Shown here: positions 1 through 11,580 of the stretch, piece by piece
Layout of the letters: the number at the start of each line of letters is the position of its first letter
How positions within the stretch are numbered: position 1 is the first letter of the stretch
Source: Ulota crispa
Taxonomy: Eukaryota > Streptophyta > Bryopsida > Orthotrichales > Orthotrichaceae
Length of the DNA: 64,000 nt
Direction of reading: 5' to 3'
Assembly: GCA_963920765.1 (NCBI GenBank)
Contig: OY987243.1
Coordinates: 1-64,000, forward strand
Notes under the pieces: generated by a model
What the model was told of the DNA's origin: nothing
The model's database searches: none
What the model saw: the letters and a program-made list of their open reading frames with translations, nothing else
Made by a program: the position numbers and the translations under genes

Positions 1-2570
1 CCCTAAACCCTAAACCCTAAACCCTAAACCCTAAACCCTAAACCCTAAACCCTAAACCCTAAACCCTAAACCCTAAACCCTAAACCCTAAACCCTAAACC
101 CTAAACCCTAAACCCTAAACCCTAAACCCTAAACCCTAAACCCTAAACCCTAAACCCTAAACCCTAAACCCTAAACCCTAAACCCTAAACCCTAAACCCT
201 AAACCCTAAACCCTAAACCCTAAACCCTAAACCCTAAACCCTAAACCCTAAACCCTAAACCCTAACCCTAAACCCTAAACCCTAAACCCTAAACCCTAAA
301 CCCTAAACCCTAAACCCTAAACCCTAAACCCTAAACCCTAAACCCTAAACCCTAAACCCTAAACCCTAAACCCTAAACCCTAAACCCTAAACCCTAAACC
401 CTAAACCCTAAACCCTAAACCCTAAACCCTAAACCCTAAACCCTAAACCCTAAACCCTAAACCCTAAACCCTAAACCCTAAACCCTAAACCCTAAACCCT
501 AAACCCTAAACCCTAAACCCTAAACCCTAAACCCTAAACCCTAAACCCTAAACCCTAAACCCTAAACCCTAAACCCTAAACCCTAAACCCTAAACCCTAA
601 ACCCTAAACCCTAAACCCTAAACCCTAAACCCTAAACCCTAAACCCTAAACCCTAAACCCTAAACCCTAAACCCTAAACCCTAAACCCTAAACCCTAAAC
701 CCTAAACCCTAAACCCTAAACCCTAGACCCTAAACCCTAAACCCTAAACCCTAAACCCTAAACCCTAAACCCTAAACCCTAAACCCTAAACCCTAAACCC
801 TAAACCCTAAACCCTAAACCCTAAACCCTAAACCCTAAACCCTAAACCCTAAACCCTAAACCCTAAACCCTAAACCCTAAACCCTAAACCCTAAACCCTA
901 AACCCTAAACCCTAAACCCTAAACCCTAAACCCTAAACCCTAAACCCTAAACCCTAAACCCTAAACCCTAAACCCTAAACCCTAAACCCTAAACCCTAAA
1001 CCCTAAACCCTAAACCCTAAACCCTAAACCCTAAGACCCCTAAACCCTAAACCCTAAACCCCTAAACCCTAAACCCTAAACCCTAAACCCTAAACCCTAA
1101 GACCCTAAACCCTAAACCCTAAACCCTAAACCCTAAACCCTAAACCCTAGACCCTAAGACCCTAAACCCTAAACCCTAAACCCTAAACCCTAAACCCTAA
1201 ACCCTAAACCCTAAACCCTAAACCCTAAACCCTAAACCCTAAACCCTTAAACCCTAAACCCTAAACCCTAAACCCTAAAACCCTAAACCCTAAACCCTAA
1301 ACCCTAAACCCTAAACCCTAAACCCTAAACCCTAAACCCTAAACCCTAAACCCTAAACCCTAAACCCTAAACCCTAAACCCTAAACCCCTAAACCCTAAA
1401 CCCTAAACCCTAAACCCTAAACCCTAAACCCTAAACCCCCTAAACCCTAAACCCTAAACCCTAAAACCCTAAACCCCTAAACCCTAAACCCTAAACCCTA
1501 AGACCCTAAAACCCTAAACCCCTAAACCCTAAACCCTAAACCCTAAACCCTAAACCCTAAACCCTAAACCCTAAACCCTAAACCCTAAACCCTAAACCCC
1601 TAAACCCTAAACCCTAAACCCTAAACCCTAAACCCTAAACCCTAAACCCTAAACCCTAAACCCTAAACCCTAAACCCTAAACCCTAAACCCTAAACCCTA
1701 AACCCTAAACCCTAAACCCTAAACCCTAAACCCTAAACCCTAAACCCTAAACCCTAAACCCTAAACCCTAAACCCTAAACCCTAAACCCTAAACCCTAAA
1801 CCCTAAACCCTAAACCCTAAACCCTAAACCCTAAACCCTAAACCCTAACCCTAAAACCCTAAACCCTAAACCCTAAACCCTAAACCCTAAACCCTAAACC
1901 CTAAACCCTAAACCCTAAACCCTAAACCCTAAACCCTAAACCCTAAACCCTAAACCCTAAACCCTAAACCCTAAACCCTAAACCCTAAACCCTAAGACCC
2001 TAAACCCTAAACCCTAAACCCTAAACCCTAAACCCTAAACCCTAAACCCTAAACCCTAAACCCTAAACCCTAAAACCCTAAACCCTAAACCCTAAACCCT
2101 AAACCCTAAACCCTAAACCCTAAACCCTAAACCCTAAACCCTAAACCCTAAACCCTAAACCCCTAAACCCCTAAACCCTAAACCCTAAACCCTAAACCCT
2201 AAACCCTAAACCCTAAACCCTAAACCCCTAAACCCTAAACCCTAAACCCTAAACCCTAAACCCTAAACCCTAAACCCTAAAACCCTAAACCCTAAACCCT
2301 AAACCCCTAAACCCTAAACCCTAAACCCCTAAACCCCTAAACCCTAAACCCTAAACCCTAAACCCTAAACCCTAAACCCTAAACCCTAAACCCTAAACCC
2401 TAAACCCTAAACCCTAAGACCCTAAACCCTAAACCCTAAACCCTAAACCCTAAGACCCTAAACCCTAAACCCTTAACCCTAAACCCTAAACCCTAAACCC
2501 TAAACCCTAAACCCTAAACCCTAAACCCTAAACCCTAAACCCTAAACCCTAAACCCCTAAACCCCAAACC
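1..2570. repeat. Telomere, (CCCTAAA)n array
   Basis: Tandem CCCTAAA units (TTTAGGG on the other strand), the standard plant telomere repeat. With the C-rich strand reading inward from base 1, this is a left chromosome end. The outer 1 kb is almost perfect, with one six-base unit near 262 and one CCCTAGA near 723. From about 1034 inward variants multiply: CCCCTAAA, CCCTAAAA, CCCTAAGA and CCCTTAAA. The last units, about 2545-2610, are irregular. This pattern is usual where the outer part is renewed by telomerase and the inner part decays. Confidence 0.98.
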
Positions 2571-2954
2571 CTAAACCCCAAACTATAATTCCTAAACCCT
2601 AAACCGTAGGGCATGTTCGGCAAAATGTGATCCCGAAGGGGGTCACCATTGAACCCAATTGCAATGCTTCCAATTTTTTTATAGAGGCCCCTTGCCCTCT
2701 TATGAGTCATGGGTGCTAATTAAAGCCCCATCCGTGCATTCTAGCTAACACGTTAATAATGGCCTTCCTCTTTGCAACGTTTGCATATTGAATTTCCAAA
2801 TGAAATTACTATTGGCAACAACTCCAATAATTCAACAAAAATTCTTGTGGTTACTTTATTCGACCATGTAGCCTTGGTGCAATGATGAGCCCCATCTAAC
2901 AATTTTGATATGGAATCCGCGCCTATCACCTCATCGGGTCACACTCGCGATTTG
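2571..2954. other. Telomere-subtelomere junction, no gene seen
   Basis: A few decayed telomere-like units (CCCTAAACC up to about 2608) pass into unique-looking sequence with no recognisable gene, RNA or transposon end. By position it lies between the telomere and the spacer subrepeats downstream of the 26S gene. It may be the broken distal part of the rDNA spacer, but I see no homology that proves this. Confidence 0.5.
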
Positions 2955-3500
2955 CCCAATTTTGGCCAAGTGTGGGATCTTCTTGCGAGTGGCTGATTTC
3001 GCAAGCACCTCGGAATACGCGCCTTCTGCCTCCACCTTGTCGCGCCGTGCCTGTGAATCCAAATCCATGCCCAATTTTGGCTAAGTGTGGGATCCTCTTG
3101 CGGTTTGCTGGTCTCACAAGCACCTCAAAGTTAGCACTCGCCACGCCCGCAAATCTAGATCTTAGCGCGATTTTGGCCAAGTGTAGGATCCTCTTGCAAG
3201 TGGCTAGTCCTGCAAGCACTCTAGAGTATGCGCCTTCCGCCTCCAGGTCGTGGCGACCTTGCGAGTCCAGATCCGTGCCCGCTTTTAGCCAAGTGTGGGA
3301 TTCTCTTGCGGCTGCTAGTTTAGATTTGCGCTGGATCATGTCACTCCGCACCTATGAGACCCAATCCGCATCCACTTTTGACAAGATCCAATCTGCTTCT
3401 AATATTGACAAGACCCGATCCACTTCTAGTTTCAACCAAGTGTAGGATCCTGTTGCAGTTTGCTAGTCATGCAAGCACCTTGGAGTTCTAGGCGCGCGCC
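2955..3500 (-). repeat. rDNA spacer subrepeats (downstream of 26S)
   Basis: Five diverged copies of a roughly 105-150 bp unit begin near 2955, 3071, 3168, 3281 and 3428. Each carries a version of TTTTGGCCAAGTGTGGGATC, then CTCTTGCGG/AGT, GCTAGTC and GCAAGCACCT. The four full copies (not the one at 3281) also carry GGAGTA..CGCGCC-like sequence. A smaller 27-28 bp repeat lies at about 3360-3430. They sit just beyond the 26S 3' end, so they are best read as intergenic-spacer subrepeats. Open reading frames of 141 and 157 codons here arise from repetition in a GC-richer stretch and are not believable genes. Confidence 0.7.
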
Positions 3501-3611
3501 TATGGCCAAAATTAGGGGATTTTTATTTTTTTGCCAAGTGTTGGAGGTGCAGAGAGGGGCAGTTTGCGATGGTGGAGCCCACTTGAGACTAGGAGGATGG
3601 AAGGGTAACAA

Positions 3612-4698
3612 ATTGTTAGGACGGTGAGGCGGAATTTCAGTGGATTGTAGCAGCAAAACTACTATACCACTTATAATACCTCGTCCCATATTTAAGTCGT
3701 TTGCAATGGATTCATCTCCTTAATTGAGTGGAATTGGAATGCAAATCACCTGCAACAAACATTCTGTTGATGCGGAGGAGCTTTTGACACATGCTTCTAG
3801 GGACGCACAAGAGCGGCTCTATCGGTAGTTAGGTGACAAACGAGGAGGTAGAAAGCGCCGCTTCTAGCATGGATTCTGACTTAGAGGCGTTTAGTCATAA
3901 TCCTACACCTGGTAGTATTGCGTAACTGGTTTGTCAACCATATGCAATGACCAATTATGTGAATCAACAGTTCCTCTTGTACTAAGTTGAATTACTATTG
4001 CGCCACTGCGTATCAATAGAATAAAATTAACGTGTCTCACGACGGTCTAAACCCAGCTCACATTCCCTATTAGTGGGAGAACAATCCAATAATTGGTGAA
4101 TTCTGTTTTACAATGATAAGAAGAGCCAACATTGAAGGATCAAAAAGCAATGTCGCTATGAACACTTGATTGCCACAAGCCAATTATCTTTGTTGTAACA
4201 TTCTTAACACTTCTAGCTTCAAATTCCAAAAGACTGAAAGATTGATAAGCCATGCTTTCACATTTTATACTTGTACTGAAAATCAAAATCAAATGAGCTT
4301 TTACCCTTTTGTTCCACACAAGATTTATGTTCTTGTTAAACTCAGCTTAGGACACTTGCGTTATATTTTAACAGATGTGCCATCCTAGCCAAATCCCCCA
4401 CATGACAATGTCTTCTACCTACATTGGAGTTTAATAAAAAAGCCCTTGAGACCAAAAGCAAGGACAGAGTCTCGCCTTCACCTTATGGAATAAGTAAAAT
4501 AAATTTTAAAGTAGTGGTATTTCACCGGTGCTTTGAGGGCTTCCACTTATCCTACACCTCTGTAGTCATTTTACAAAGTCAAAGTCAAGCTCAATAGGGT
4601 CTTCTTTCCCCGCTGATTCTTCAAATCTTGTTTCCTTGGCTGTGGTTTTGCTATATAGTAGATAGGGACAGTGGAAATCTTGTTAATCCATTCATGCA

Positions 4699-4731
<33 letters not shown>

Positions 4732-6043
4732 TTAAAGTGAGTCATAGTTACTCCCATCACTTACCCATGCTTGGTTGAATTTCTTCACTTTGACATTCAA
4801 AGCACTAGGCAGAAATCACATTGCGTCAACATCCGCAAGGACCATTGCAATGCTTTGTTTTAATTAAACAGCTAGATTCCCCTTGTCCATACCATTTCTA
4901 AGTTGGTCATTTGCCGCCTAGGGAAGAGGGGTGGTTTGATGCCACCCGCTCTGCACCTATTGCCTAATTGGCACGCGCAGGGGCCTACCCTCACTGCGCA
5001 AGTAGCTTAAGCAAACCTCCAAAAGCCTACAGGGTCCCAGCACATACCCATGGGCCCGACCCTTAGAGCCAATCCTTTTCCCAAAGTTACGGTTCTGTTT
5101 TGCCAACTTCTCTTACCTACATTGTTCTATCAACTACAGGATGTTCACCTTGAAGACCTAATGCAGTTGTGAGTACAACCAAGTGTAATCAGTAATTGCT
5201 CCTTCCAAATTTCATGGGCCACCAAGGGAGCACCTGACCCCGCAAGACGTGTAGCGCTTTATCGGCCACTGGACCATATCTTTGAGTGATCCAATTCCAA
5301 AGTGGGTGGGCCATTACAAAAAAAAGAAAACTCTTCCAGTGGCCTTTGCCGACGTCTTGGGATTCAGCCGCATTGCCAATAACTGCCACGGCCCAGTTTG
5401 GAAATATTGACCCAATCTCCTTTTGATGCACGACACGCATTGCGCCCTTAACACTAGATTGCCCTATCTCTTAGGATTGACTAACCCATGTCCAATTGAT
5501 GTTCACATGGAACCTTTTTCCACTTCAGTCTTCAAAGTTCTCATTTGAATATTTGATACTACCACCAAGATCTGCACCAAAGGCTGTTTCAATTGGGCTT
5601 GCTCCTAAATTTGCTCCACAACCCCCACGCCTTCATTTTCATCAAAGCCTCACACTCTCCTCAATGGCCGATTGTAGATCGTGCACTTTAGCGCCATCCA
5701 TTTTTGGAGCTAGTTGATTTGGTAGGTGAGTTGTTACACAATTCTTAGCGGACTTTAACTTCCATAACCATTGTCTTGTTGTCTTAATCAATCAACACCC
5801 TTTGTGGGATCTAGGTTAGCAAGCAATTTGGCACCGTGACCTGGCTTACGATTCATCCTACATCGCCAGTTCTGCTTACCAAAAATGGCCCACTTGGAGC
5901 TTCCAATTTGTGCCGAGGTTCAACCAAGCAACCGCGATGGCTTACATATTTAAAGTTTGAGAATAGATCAAGGATGTTACATCCCCAATGCCTCTAATAA
6001 TTTGCCTTACCTGATAAAATTCTTACACAAGCTCCAGCTATCT

Positions 6044-6082
<39 letters not shown>

Positions 6083-6643
6083 AATTAGTCTTTTGCCCCT
6101 ATACCCAAGTTTGACAAAAGATTTGCATGTCAGTATTGCTACGAGCCTCCACCAAAATTTCCTCTAGCTTTGCCTTGCTTAGGCATAGTTCACCATCTTT
6201 TGGGTCCCAACAAGTATACTCACACTCGAACATTTCACAGAAGATCACGGTCAATTGATGGTGTTCCATCCTTTGGAAGGTCAAGGTTCCATTGATCAAG
6301 TTACTTGCGCCTTAACGGGTTTGCTGCCCATTGACTCGCATATATGTTAGACTCCTTGGTCCGTGTTTCAAAACGAGTTAGATGAAGAGCTCAATACGCC
6401 ACCGTCCAAAGCGCGCAGTTGGGACAAGTCCCACACCCAATGAAGAGCGTGCGCTTTATTCCTTGGCCACCTTAACGGCATTGGCAAGAAGCAAATCATT
6501 GCTCTTTTCTTGCTGCAATGGCCCACGTTGACCAACACCCCGCATTGAGCGACAGACCAGTTTTTGACGACCGTTCCACATCCAATTGCGGCACACCTGC
6601 AGTTTTCATTTGCTTCCCTCCCATCAACTTCAAGCACTTTTTA

Positions 6644-6676
<33 letters not shown>

Positions 6677-7015
6677 TGTAGTACTTGTTTGCTATTGGTT
6701 GCCTTGGATGGAATTTACCACCCACTTAGGGCTGCATACCCAAACAGCCCAACTTGCAGATAGGTCCTCATGGAATAGCGCACTCTAGAATCAATGTGGT
6801 TCTCATCCTCAATGGGGTCCCTTTCTAGGGAACTTGGGTCCGACGCGCTCCAAAGGGACCTTCTCCAAACTACTATTCAAAGCTCTGAGGCGCCACAATT
6901 TTCAAGCTGGGCTCTTTCCAGTTTGCTTGCCATTACTAGGGAAATCCTAGTTAGTTTCTTGTCTTGCGCTTAGTGATATGCTTAAATTCAGCACGTGGTT
7001 ATTTTTTATTAGATC
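3612..7015 (-). rRNA. 26S (25S) rRNA, degenerate copy
   Basis: The plus strand reads as the reverse complement of plant 25S/26S rRNA along its whole length. Landmarks are the 3' part at 3640-3720 (ATTTCAGTGGATTGTAGCAG), the region at 4038-4070 (CACGACGGTCTAAACCCAGC), 6015-6110 (AACTTCGGAGGGAACCAGCT) and the 5' part at 6970-6993 (TGATATGCTTAAATTCAGC). The length of about 3.4 kb is normal. Many positions that are C or G in ordinary plant 26S are T or A here, and GC-rich expansion segments are shortened or scrambled (about 4920-5040, 6370-6520). I infer a non-functional copy. The outer ends are good to about 20 bases. Confidence 0.93.
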
Positions 7016-7294
7016 TCTAATGCATGAAGCTTTTCCCGATCAACAAGGCGAGAACCCCTTTGTCAAGACATGTGCTGCTCAAGGCTGGACCAATTGGACA
7101 ATGCAGCCACGCTTTGAAATAACTCTAAGCAAATTAGCACTCAAACCACAAAATCACGGGTCGTGTTGCCACGGCGGCCAGTTTCTTTCTCTCCATTTCA
7201 GCCAACCTAGTCAACGTCGCGGTGCAATGCTAGGTTGGGACGGCCAACTTCACTTGACCCAAGCGGCTGTGCACTTGGATCGATGTTTGAGGGG
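7016..7294 (-). other. ITS2 (degenerate)
   Basis: Spacer between the 26S and 5.8S copies, about 280 bp, moderately GC-rich. It is assigned from its position and typical ITS2 length. I cannot judge from it whether the folded helices survive. Confidence 0.75.
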
Positions 7295-7456
7295 CGCCGT
7301 GATGCTCTAGTACAAATGCCCTCGAACAAGCCTCGGGTGCAACTTGCGTTCAAAGAATTGATGATTCGCGGAATTTTGCAATTCACACTACATATTGCAT
7401 TTTGCTGCGTTCTTCATTGTTGCAAGAGCCAAGATTTCTGTTGCTGAGAGTTGTGT
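7295..7456 (-). rRNA. 5.8S rRNA, degenerate copy
   Basis: Reverse complement of plant 5.8S rRNA, about 162 nt, the normal length. Recognisable blocks are GCAACTTGCGTTCAAAGA at 7339-7356, GCAATTCACAC near 7378 and TTGCTGCGTTCTTCATTG near 7402, ending in the complement of the 5' segment (CTGAGAGTTGTGTT). The plant-diagnostic motif GAATTGCAGAATCC appears as GAATTGCAAAATTCC, with G-to-A and C-to-T changes. Ends are estimated by eye. Confidence 0.9.
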
Positions 7457-7875
7457 TGTTTTATAGCAGTTTGCATCCTTCTCACAATTCAAGAGCCGCA
7501 AATTTGTAGCCTTGCTAGCTAGTTAGCTAGCTGGCGCAACCCCTGGCTGCAGAACTCTCAAAGTTCCTTGGTATCAAGCAAGGCTCAATCACATTCAAGA
7601 AAGCGTCGCTGCATTGCAACATCGTTGCCTCCATGCACGGGCGGAAGCGAGCCACGTTGCACTTGTAAGGCGAGATGTGAGATCACCCTCGGCCCGGAGA
7701 GTTATTCCCAAGTGAGGGAGTGTGACTCGACCATAGGGACGCGATGCCACACTCCTCCAAGAAGGACAATGCGACACAAAGCGTAAGCAATTGAGGCCCG
7801 CACCAACTCAAAGGAAGGTGAGCAGAGGACGATTTTGTGTGGTTTGCGGCGGGTTTGCTGCAACTCATGTGTGCA
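7457..7875 (-). other. ITS1 (degenerate)
   Basis: About 420 bp between 5.8S and 18S. Near 7563 the stretch TTCCTTGGTATCAAGC resembles the reverse complement of the conserved plant ITS1 motif (GGCRY...CAAGGAA), with several mismatches. A short TAGCTAGTTAGCTAGCT palindromic run lies at about 7515-7532. Small ORFs on both strands are by-products of the higher GC content. Confidence 0.75.
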
Positions 7876-7906
7876 GTGATCCTTCCAAAGATTCACCTAC
7901 AAAAAT

Positions 7907-7943
<37 letters not shown>

Positions 7944-9701
7944 TAATGAACTTCTCACAACGTCACCGCTAACAAACCGCCGGCGTTGTTGCAATCCAAA
8001 AACTTCACCGGACCATTCAATTGGTAGGAGCAAGGGTTGGTGTGTACATAGGGCAGGGACTTAGTAGACGCGAGCCGATGACTTGCGCTTATTAGGAATT
8101 CTTTGTTGAAGATCAATAATTGCTAAGATCTATCCTACTCACAATGAAATTTCAAAAGATTACCTAGGCTTACCAACCCAGGTTATAAACTTGTTGAATC
8201 CATCAATGTAGCACATGTGCAGCCCAAAACATCTAAGGGCATCATAGACTTGTTATTGCCTCAAACTTCCATCAGCTAGACGCTAATAGTCTCTCTAAAA
8301 AGTTGGCCGCAAGGGAGCAAATCCTTTGTGTAACTAGTTAGCAAGTTGAGGTCTTGGTTGTTAATAGAATTAACCAGACAAATGACTCCACCAACTAAGA
8401 ACGGCAATGCACCTCCACCCATAGAATCAAGAAAGAGCTCTCAATTTGTCAATCCTTACTATATCTGGACCTAGTAAGTTTTCTCATGTTGAGTCAAATT
8501 AAGCTGCAGGCTCCACTTCAGGTGGTATCTTTTTGTCAATTCCTTTAAGTTTTAGCCTTGCGACCATACTACCCTCGGAACCCAAAAACTTTAATTTCTC
8601 ATAAGGTGCTGGCAAGGTCATCAAATCAACACTTGCTAATCCCTAGTTGGCATTGTTTATGGTTGAGACTAGGACAGTATTTATTTGTCTTTGAGCCCCA
8701 AGTTTTGTTCTTGATTAATGAAAACATCTTTGGCAAATGCTTTTGCAAAATTTTGTCTTTAATAAATCCAAGAATTTCACTTTTGATAATGAAATACGAA
8801 TGCCCCCAACCGTCCATATTAATCATCATTCTAGTCCCAAAGACCAACACAAGAGGACCAGAGTCCTATCACATTATTCCATGTGTATTCAGAGTGTAGA
8901 CTTGCTTTGAGCACTCTAACTTTTTCAAAGTAACACCGTTGATTCCACATCTGGACTAGAGAAGGCCAGGAGCGCGTCCTTGGCAAGAAAGAGGCCAACA
9001 AGACCAATGCACACCCACGAGGGGCAAACTGCTCCCGCCAATCCAAGATCCAACAACAAGCTTTTTAACTACAACAACTTAAATATGTGCTGTTGGAGCT
9101 AGAATTACCGCGACTGCTGGCACCAAAATTGCCCTCCAATGGATCCTTGTTAAGGGGTTTAGATTGTATTCATTTCAATTACCAAACTCGTTAGAGCCCG
9201 GTATTGTTATTTATTGTCACTTCCTCCCCATGTCCGAATTGGGTAATTTTTGCGCTTGCTGCCTTCTTTGGATATGGTAGCCATTTCTCAGGCTCCCTCT
9301 CCACAATCAAACCCTAATTCTCCGTCACCTGTTACCACCATGGTAGGCCTCTATCCTACCATCAAAAGTTGATAGGGCAAAAATTTGAATGAAACATTGC
9401 CAACACTAGGGCCTTGCAATTTGACAAGTAATCATGATTCACCACAACACCGAGCAAGCCCACATAGGCCTTTTATCTAATAAATTTGTCCCTTCTGTGG
9501 CGCAAATACCACAAGCAAGAATTTGTGCACGTAGTAGCTCTAGAATTACTATCGGTATCTGCATAGCAAATTACCATCAAAGAAACTATAATGGATTTAA
9601 TGAGCCATTCATAGTTTTACAGTATAAAAGAGTTTATACTTACACATGCATGGCTTAATCTTTGAGACAAGCATATGACTATTAGCAAGATCAACCATGT
9701 A
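7876..9701 (-). rRNA. 18S rRNA, degenerate copy
   Basis: Reverse complement of the whole plant 18S rRNA. It starts at the 3' end (GATCCTTCCAAAGATTCACC, ordinarily GATCCTTCCGCAGGTTCACC) and finishes at the 5' end (GGCTTAATCTTTGAGACAAG, then ATCAACCATGT, ordinarily ATCAACCAGGT). The 1,826 bp length is close to the usual 1.8 kb, so there is little net loss. Conserved blocks survive near 8460, 8540, 9105 and 9645. Substitutions even in universally conserved positions, such as the 3' decoding region near 7890-8045, argue against a working rRNA. Confidence 0.95.
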
Positions 9702-11580
9702 GCTATTCCTTTTCTGTCCAACACAAGCCGTGCACCGGGCCACCGACACATCGGGATCGTTTTTTAGAAGTGCCTGGCTTCCTCATGCCACCAACAACGC
9801 ACTTCTCATTACAACAACACAACTACAAGGGTGCTCAATCAACACTCCAGGCTGACCCGCTCTGCCACAACTTGCAAATGCCCTTTGTTCAAGAACCCTC
9901 TGCGTCACAAGGACCCAGAGTCCGCACCAAACTGTTGCTCCCACCCAAAGCAACAAGGTGATCGCGGCTTTTAACATCACACCGGGCGGCGTGGCCTAAT
10001 GTAGAAGGTCAAGAGAGCGGCGTGGGCTCTCTCATCCGTGTTGAGTGCCGATCTCAAGGGGCCCTCTAAGAAGTGTGATGGTATAAGAAGTGTGATATGG
10101 TCTTATTAAACATTCCAATCCAACCCGCTCCGCCACCAAAGCCAGCCCTCCAACGCACTCTTGTTGAATACCCTCCGCGTCACAAGGTCTCACGATCGAT
10201 AAGCACTTGACTCATCCGTGGCTCACACCCATCTTGGTTTTGGGATCTAGAGCTGCGCATAAGCTGGCGTGTCCCAAGCCTCCCACTTGATGCAACATGG
10301 TAACCATGGCTTTCACACCACATTGACCACACCTAGCAAAGCGCCTAATGTAGAGGGTCAGGAGAGCGACACGGGCTAACATCCGCACTGTCATGCACCA
10401 ACCTTGAGAGGCCCTCTAAGAAGTGGTCCCAATCTTTGTCTCCTTTAGCAACGCGCACCCCTCCAAAGAGGGAGCGTGGCGTGCTTCATTGTCTAGATGG
10501 CACGAGCAAGACCCCGCTCGCTTCAACCTGCGACAGCAAAGAACGCGCGACATCCCACCACATTCCCTTGCGTTTGGACATGAATGATCCTCACGCCCGC
10601 CACTTGTCATGTTCCCACCTTGACTCAGTTCAATGAGCACGCTCTCAATGGCAACCAAAAGGGCAGAGCTGCACTCCCGCAATGCGACTTCTCACCACGG
10701 TGCCCAGCTAGCCTCCATTTTTTAGAAGGTCTAGGAGGTGCGCACAACAAGCCACTGCAAGCGTTGCCTCCTGCATGAAAAGGAAAGCGGCTTAGACAGC
10801 TCTCACTGTGCAATTAGTCGTATATTGGCATAAGACTAACAATTAGCCTCCGCCTCCGGCAAGGGCGACAAGCTCATAGGTAGGAGACAATACTAGTTCA
10901 CCACCACCACCACATGTTGACAAGCGGCACCCCACGCGGTGCAACCCGCTCCCGGTTCGATTTAAGCGTTGCACTTGGCCATGTCTTGTATGATGCCACA
11001 AGAAGCTACCGACCAAAAATTGAGACGAATGCTCCACCAGCACGCTGACCACTGGAAAACGATCAACGAGCACATGATGACACCCCGCCCAAGCAATATC
11101 CCATGAAACCTCAAAACTAGGGAGCGACAAGATACCAACCTTGTTTGCACAAGAAAATGTCCACTGCACATGCGCCTCACGGCGTCCAAAAGAATCCAGC
11201 AACGAGTCCGCGACAACACCTCATCCAAATGGCACCCCATGAAACCCCGCAAGCAAGGTGCAACACAATACCACCTAGAATGTGGTTAGCACCACCGCAC
11301 GCACGCGTCAAGGATCTACAACAATAACGGCGCACTTAAACTGGTAGGTGCAATGCAAAGGGATGAACGACCAGCAGCTTTTTGTTGCAAGAGAGCAAAC
11401 CACGCACCTCATGCACCCCTCGAGACACCCACCACCACCACTCACATGTTTTGATTATACTAGTACAAGACGCGGCGGCCACCATAGAACACAGTCGGCC
11501 CCCGCAGGAACCAAGCAAGTTGAGTGGCTACGCATTTCCTGAGGATCCTCGTGAATTTGGTTGCGGCAAGCCTTGAAGGA
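9702..11580 (-). repeat. rDNA intergenic spacer / 5' ETS region with subrepeats
   Basis: GC-richer DNA upstream of the 18S copy that ends abruptly in AT-rich DNA near 11580. A unit of about 350 bp is repeated: GCCTAATGTAGAAGGTCAAGAG near 9992 against GCCTAATGTAGAGGGTCAGGAG near 10345; GGCCCTCTAAGAAGTG near 10060 and 10411; and a TTTTTTAGAAG block near 9763 and again near 10718. By position it holds the 5' external transcribed spacer and Pol I promoter area. I searched for the plant Pol I start consensus (TATA-R-TA-N-GGG) on the minus strand and saw no convincing copy. ORFs here (60-119 codons, both strands) look incidental. Confidence 0.72.

Noticed and set aside
2926-3689. ORFs of 141, 157 and 85 codons on both strands downstream of 26S
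   Set aside because: They overlap one another and run through spacer subrepeats and the 26S 3' end; no protein domain is visible.
5189-7310. ORFs of 66-110 codons inside the rRNA genes
   Set aside because: They fall inside recognisable rRNA sequence, which explains the composition.
3612-9701. A functional rDNA unit
   Set aside because: Too many changes at positions conserved in essentially all plant rRNAs, and no recognisable Pol I promoter.
10416-11576. Overlapping ORFs up to 119 codons in the spacer upstream of 18S
   Set aside because: GC-rich repeated spacer gives open frames on both strands at once; no motif or codon signal.
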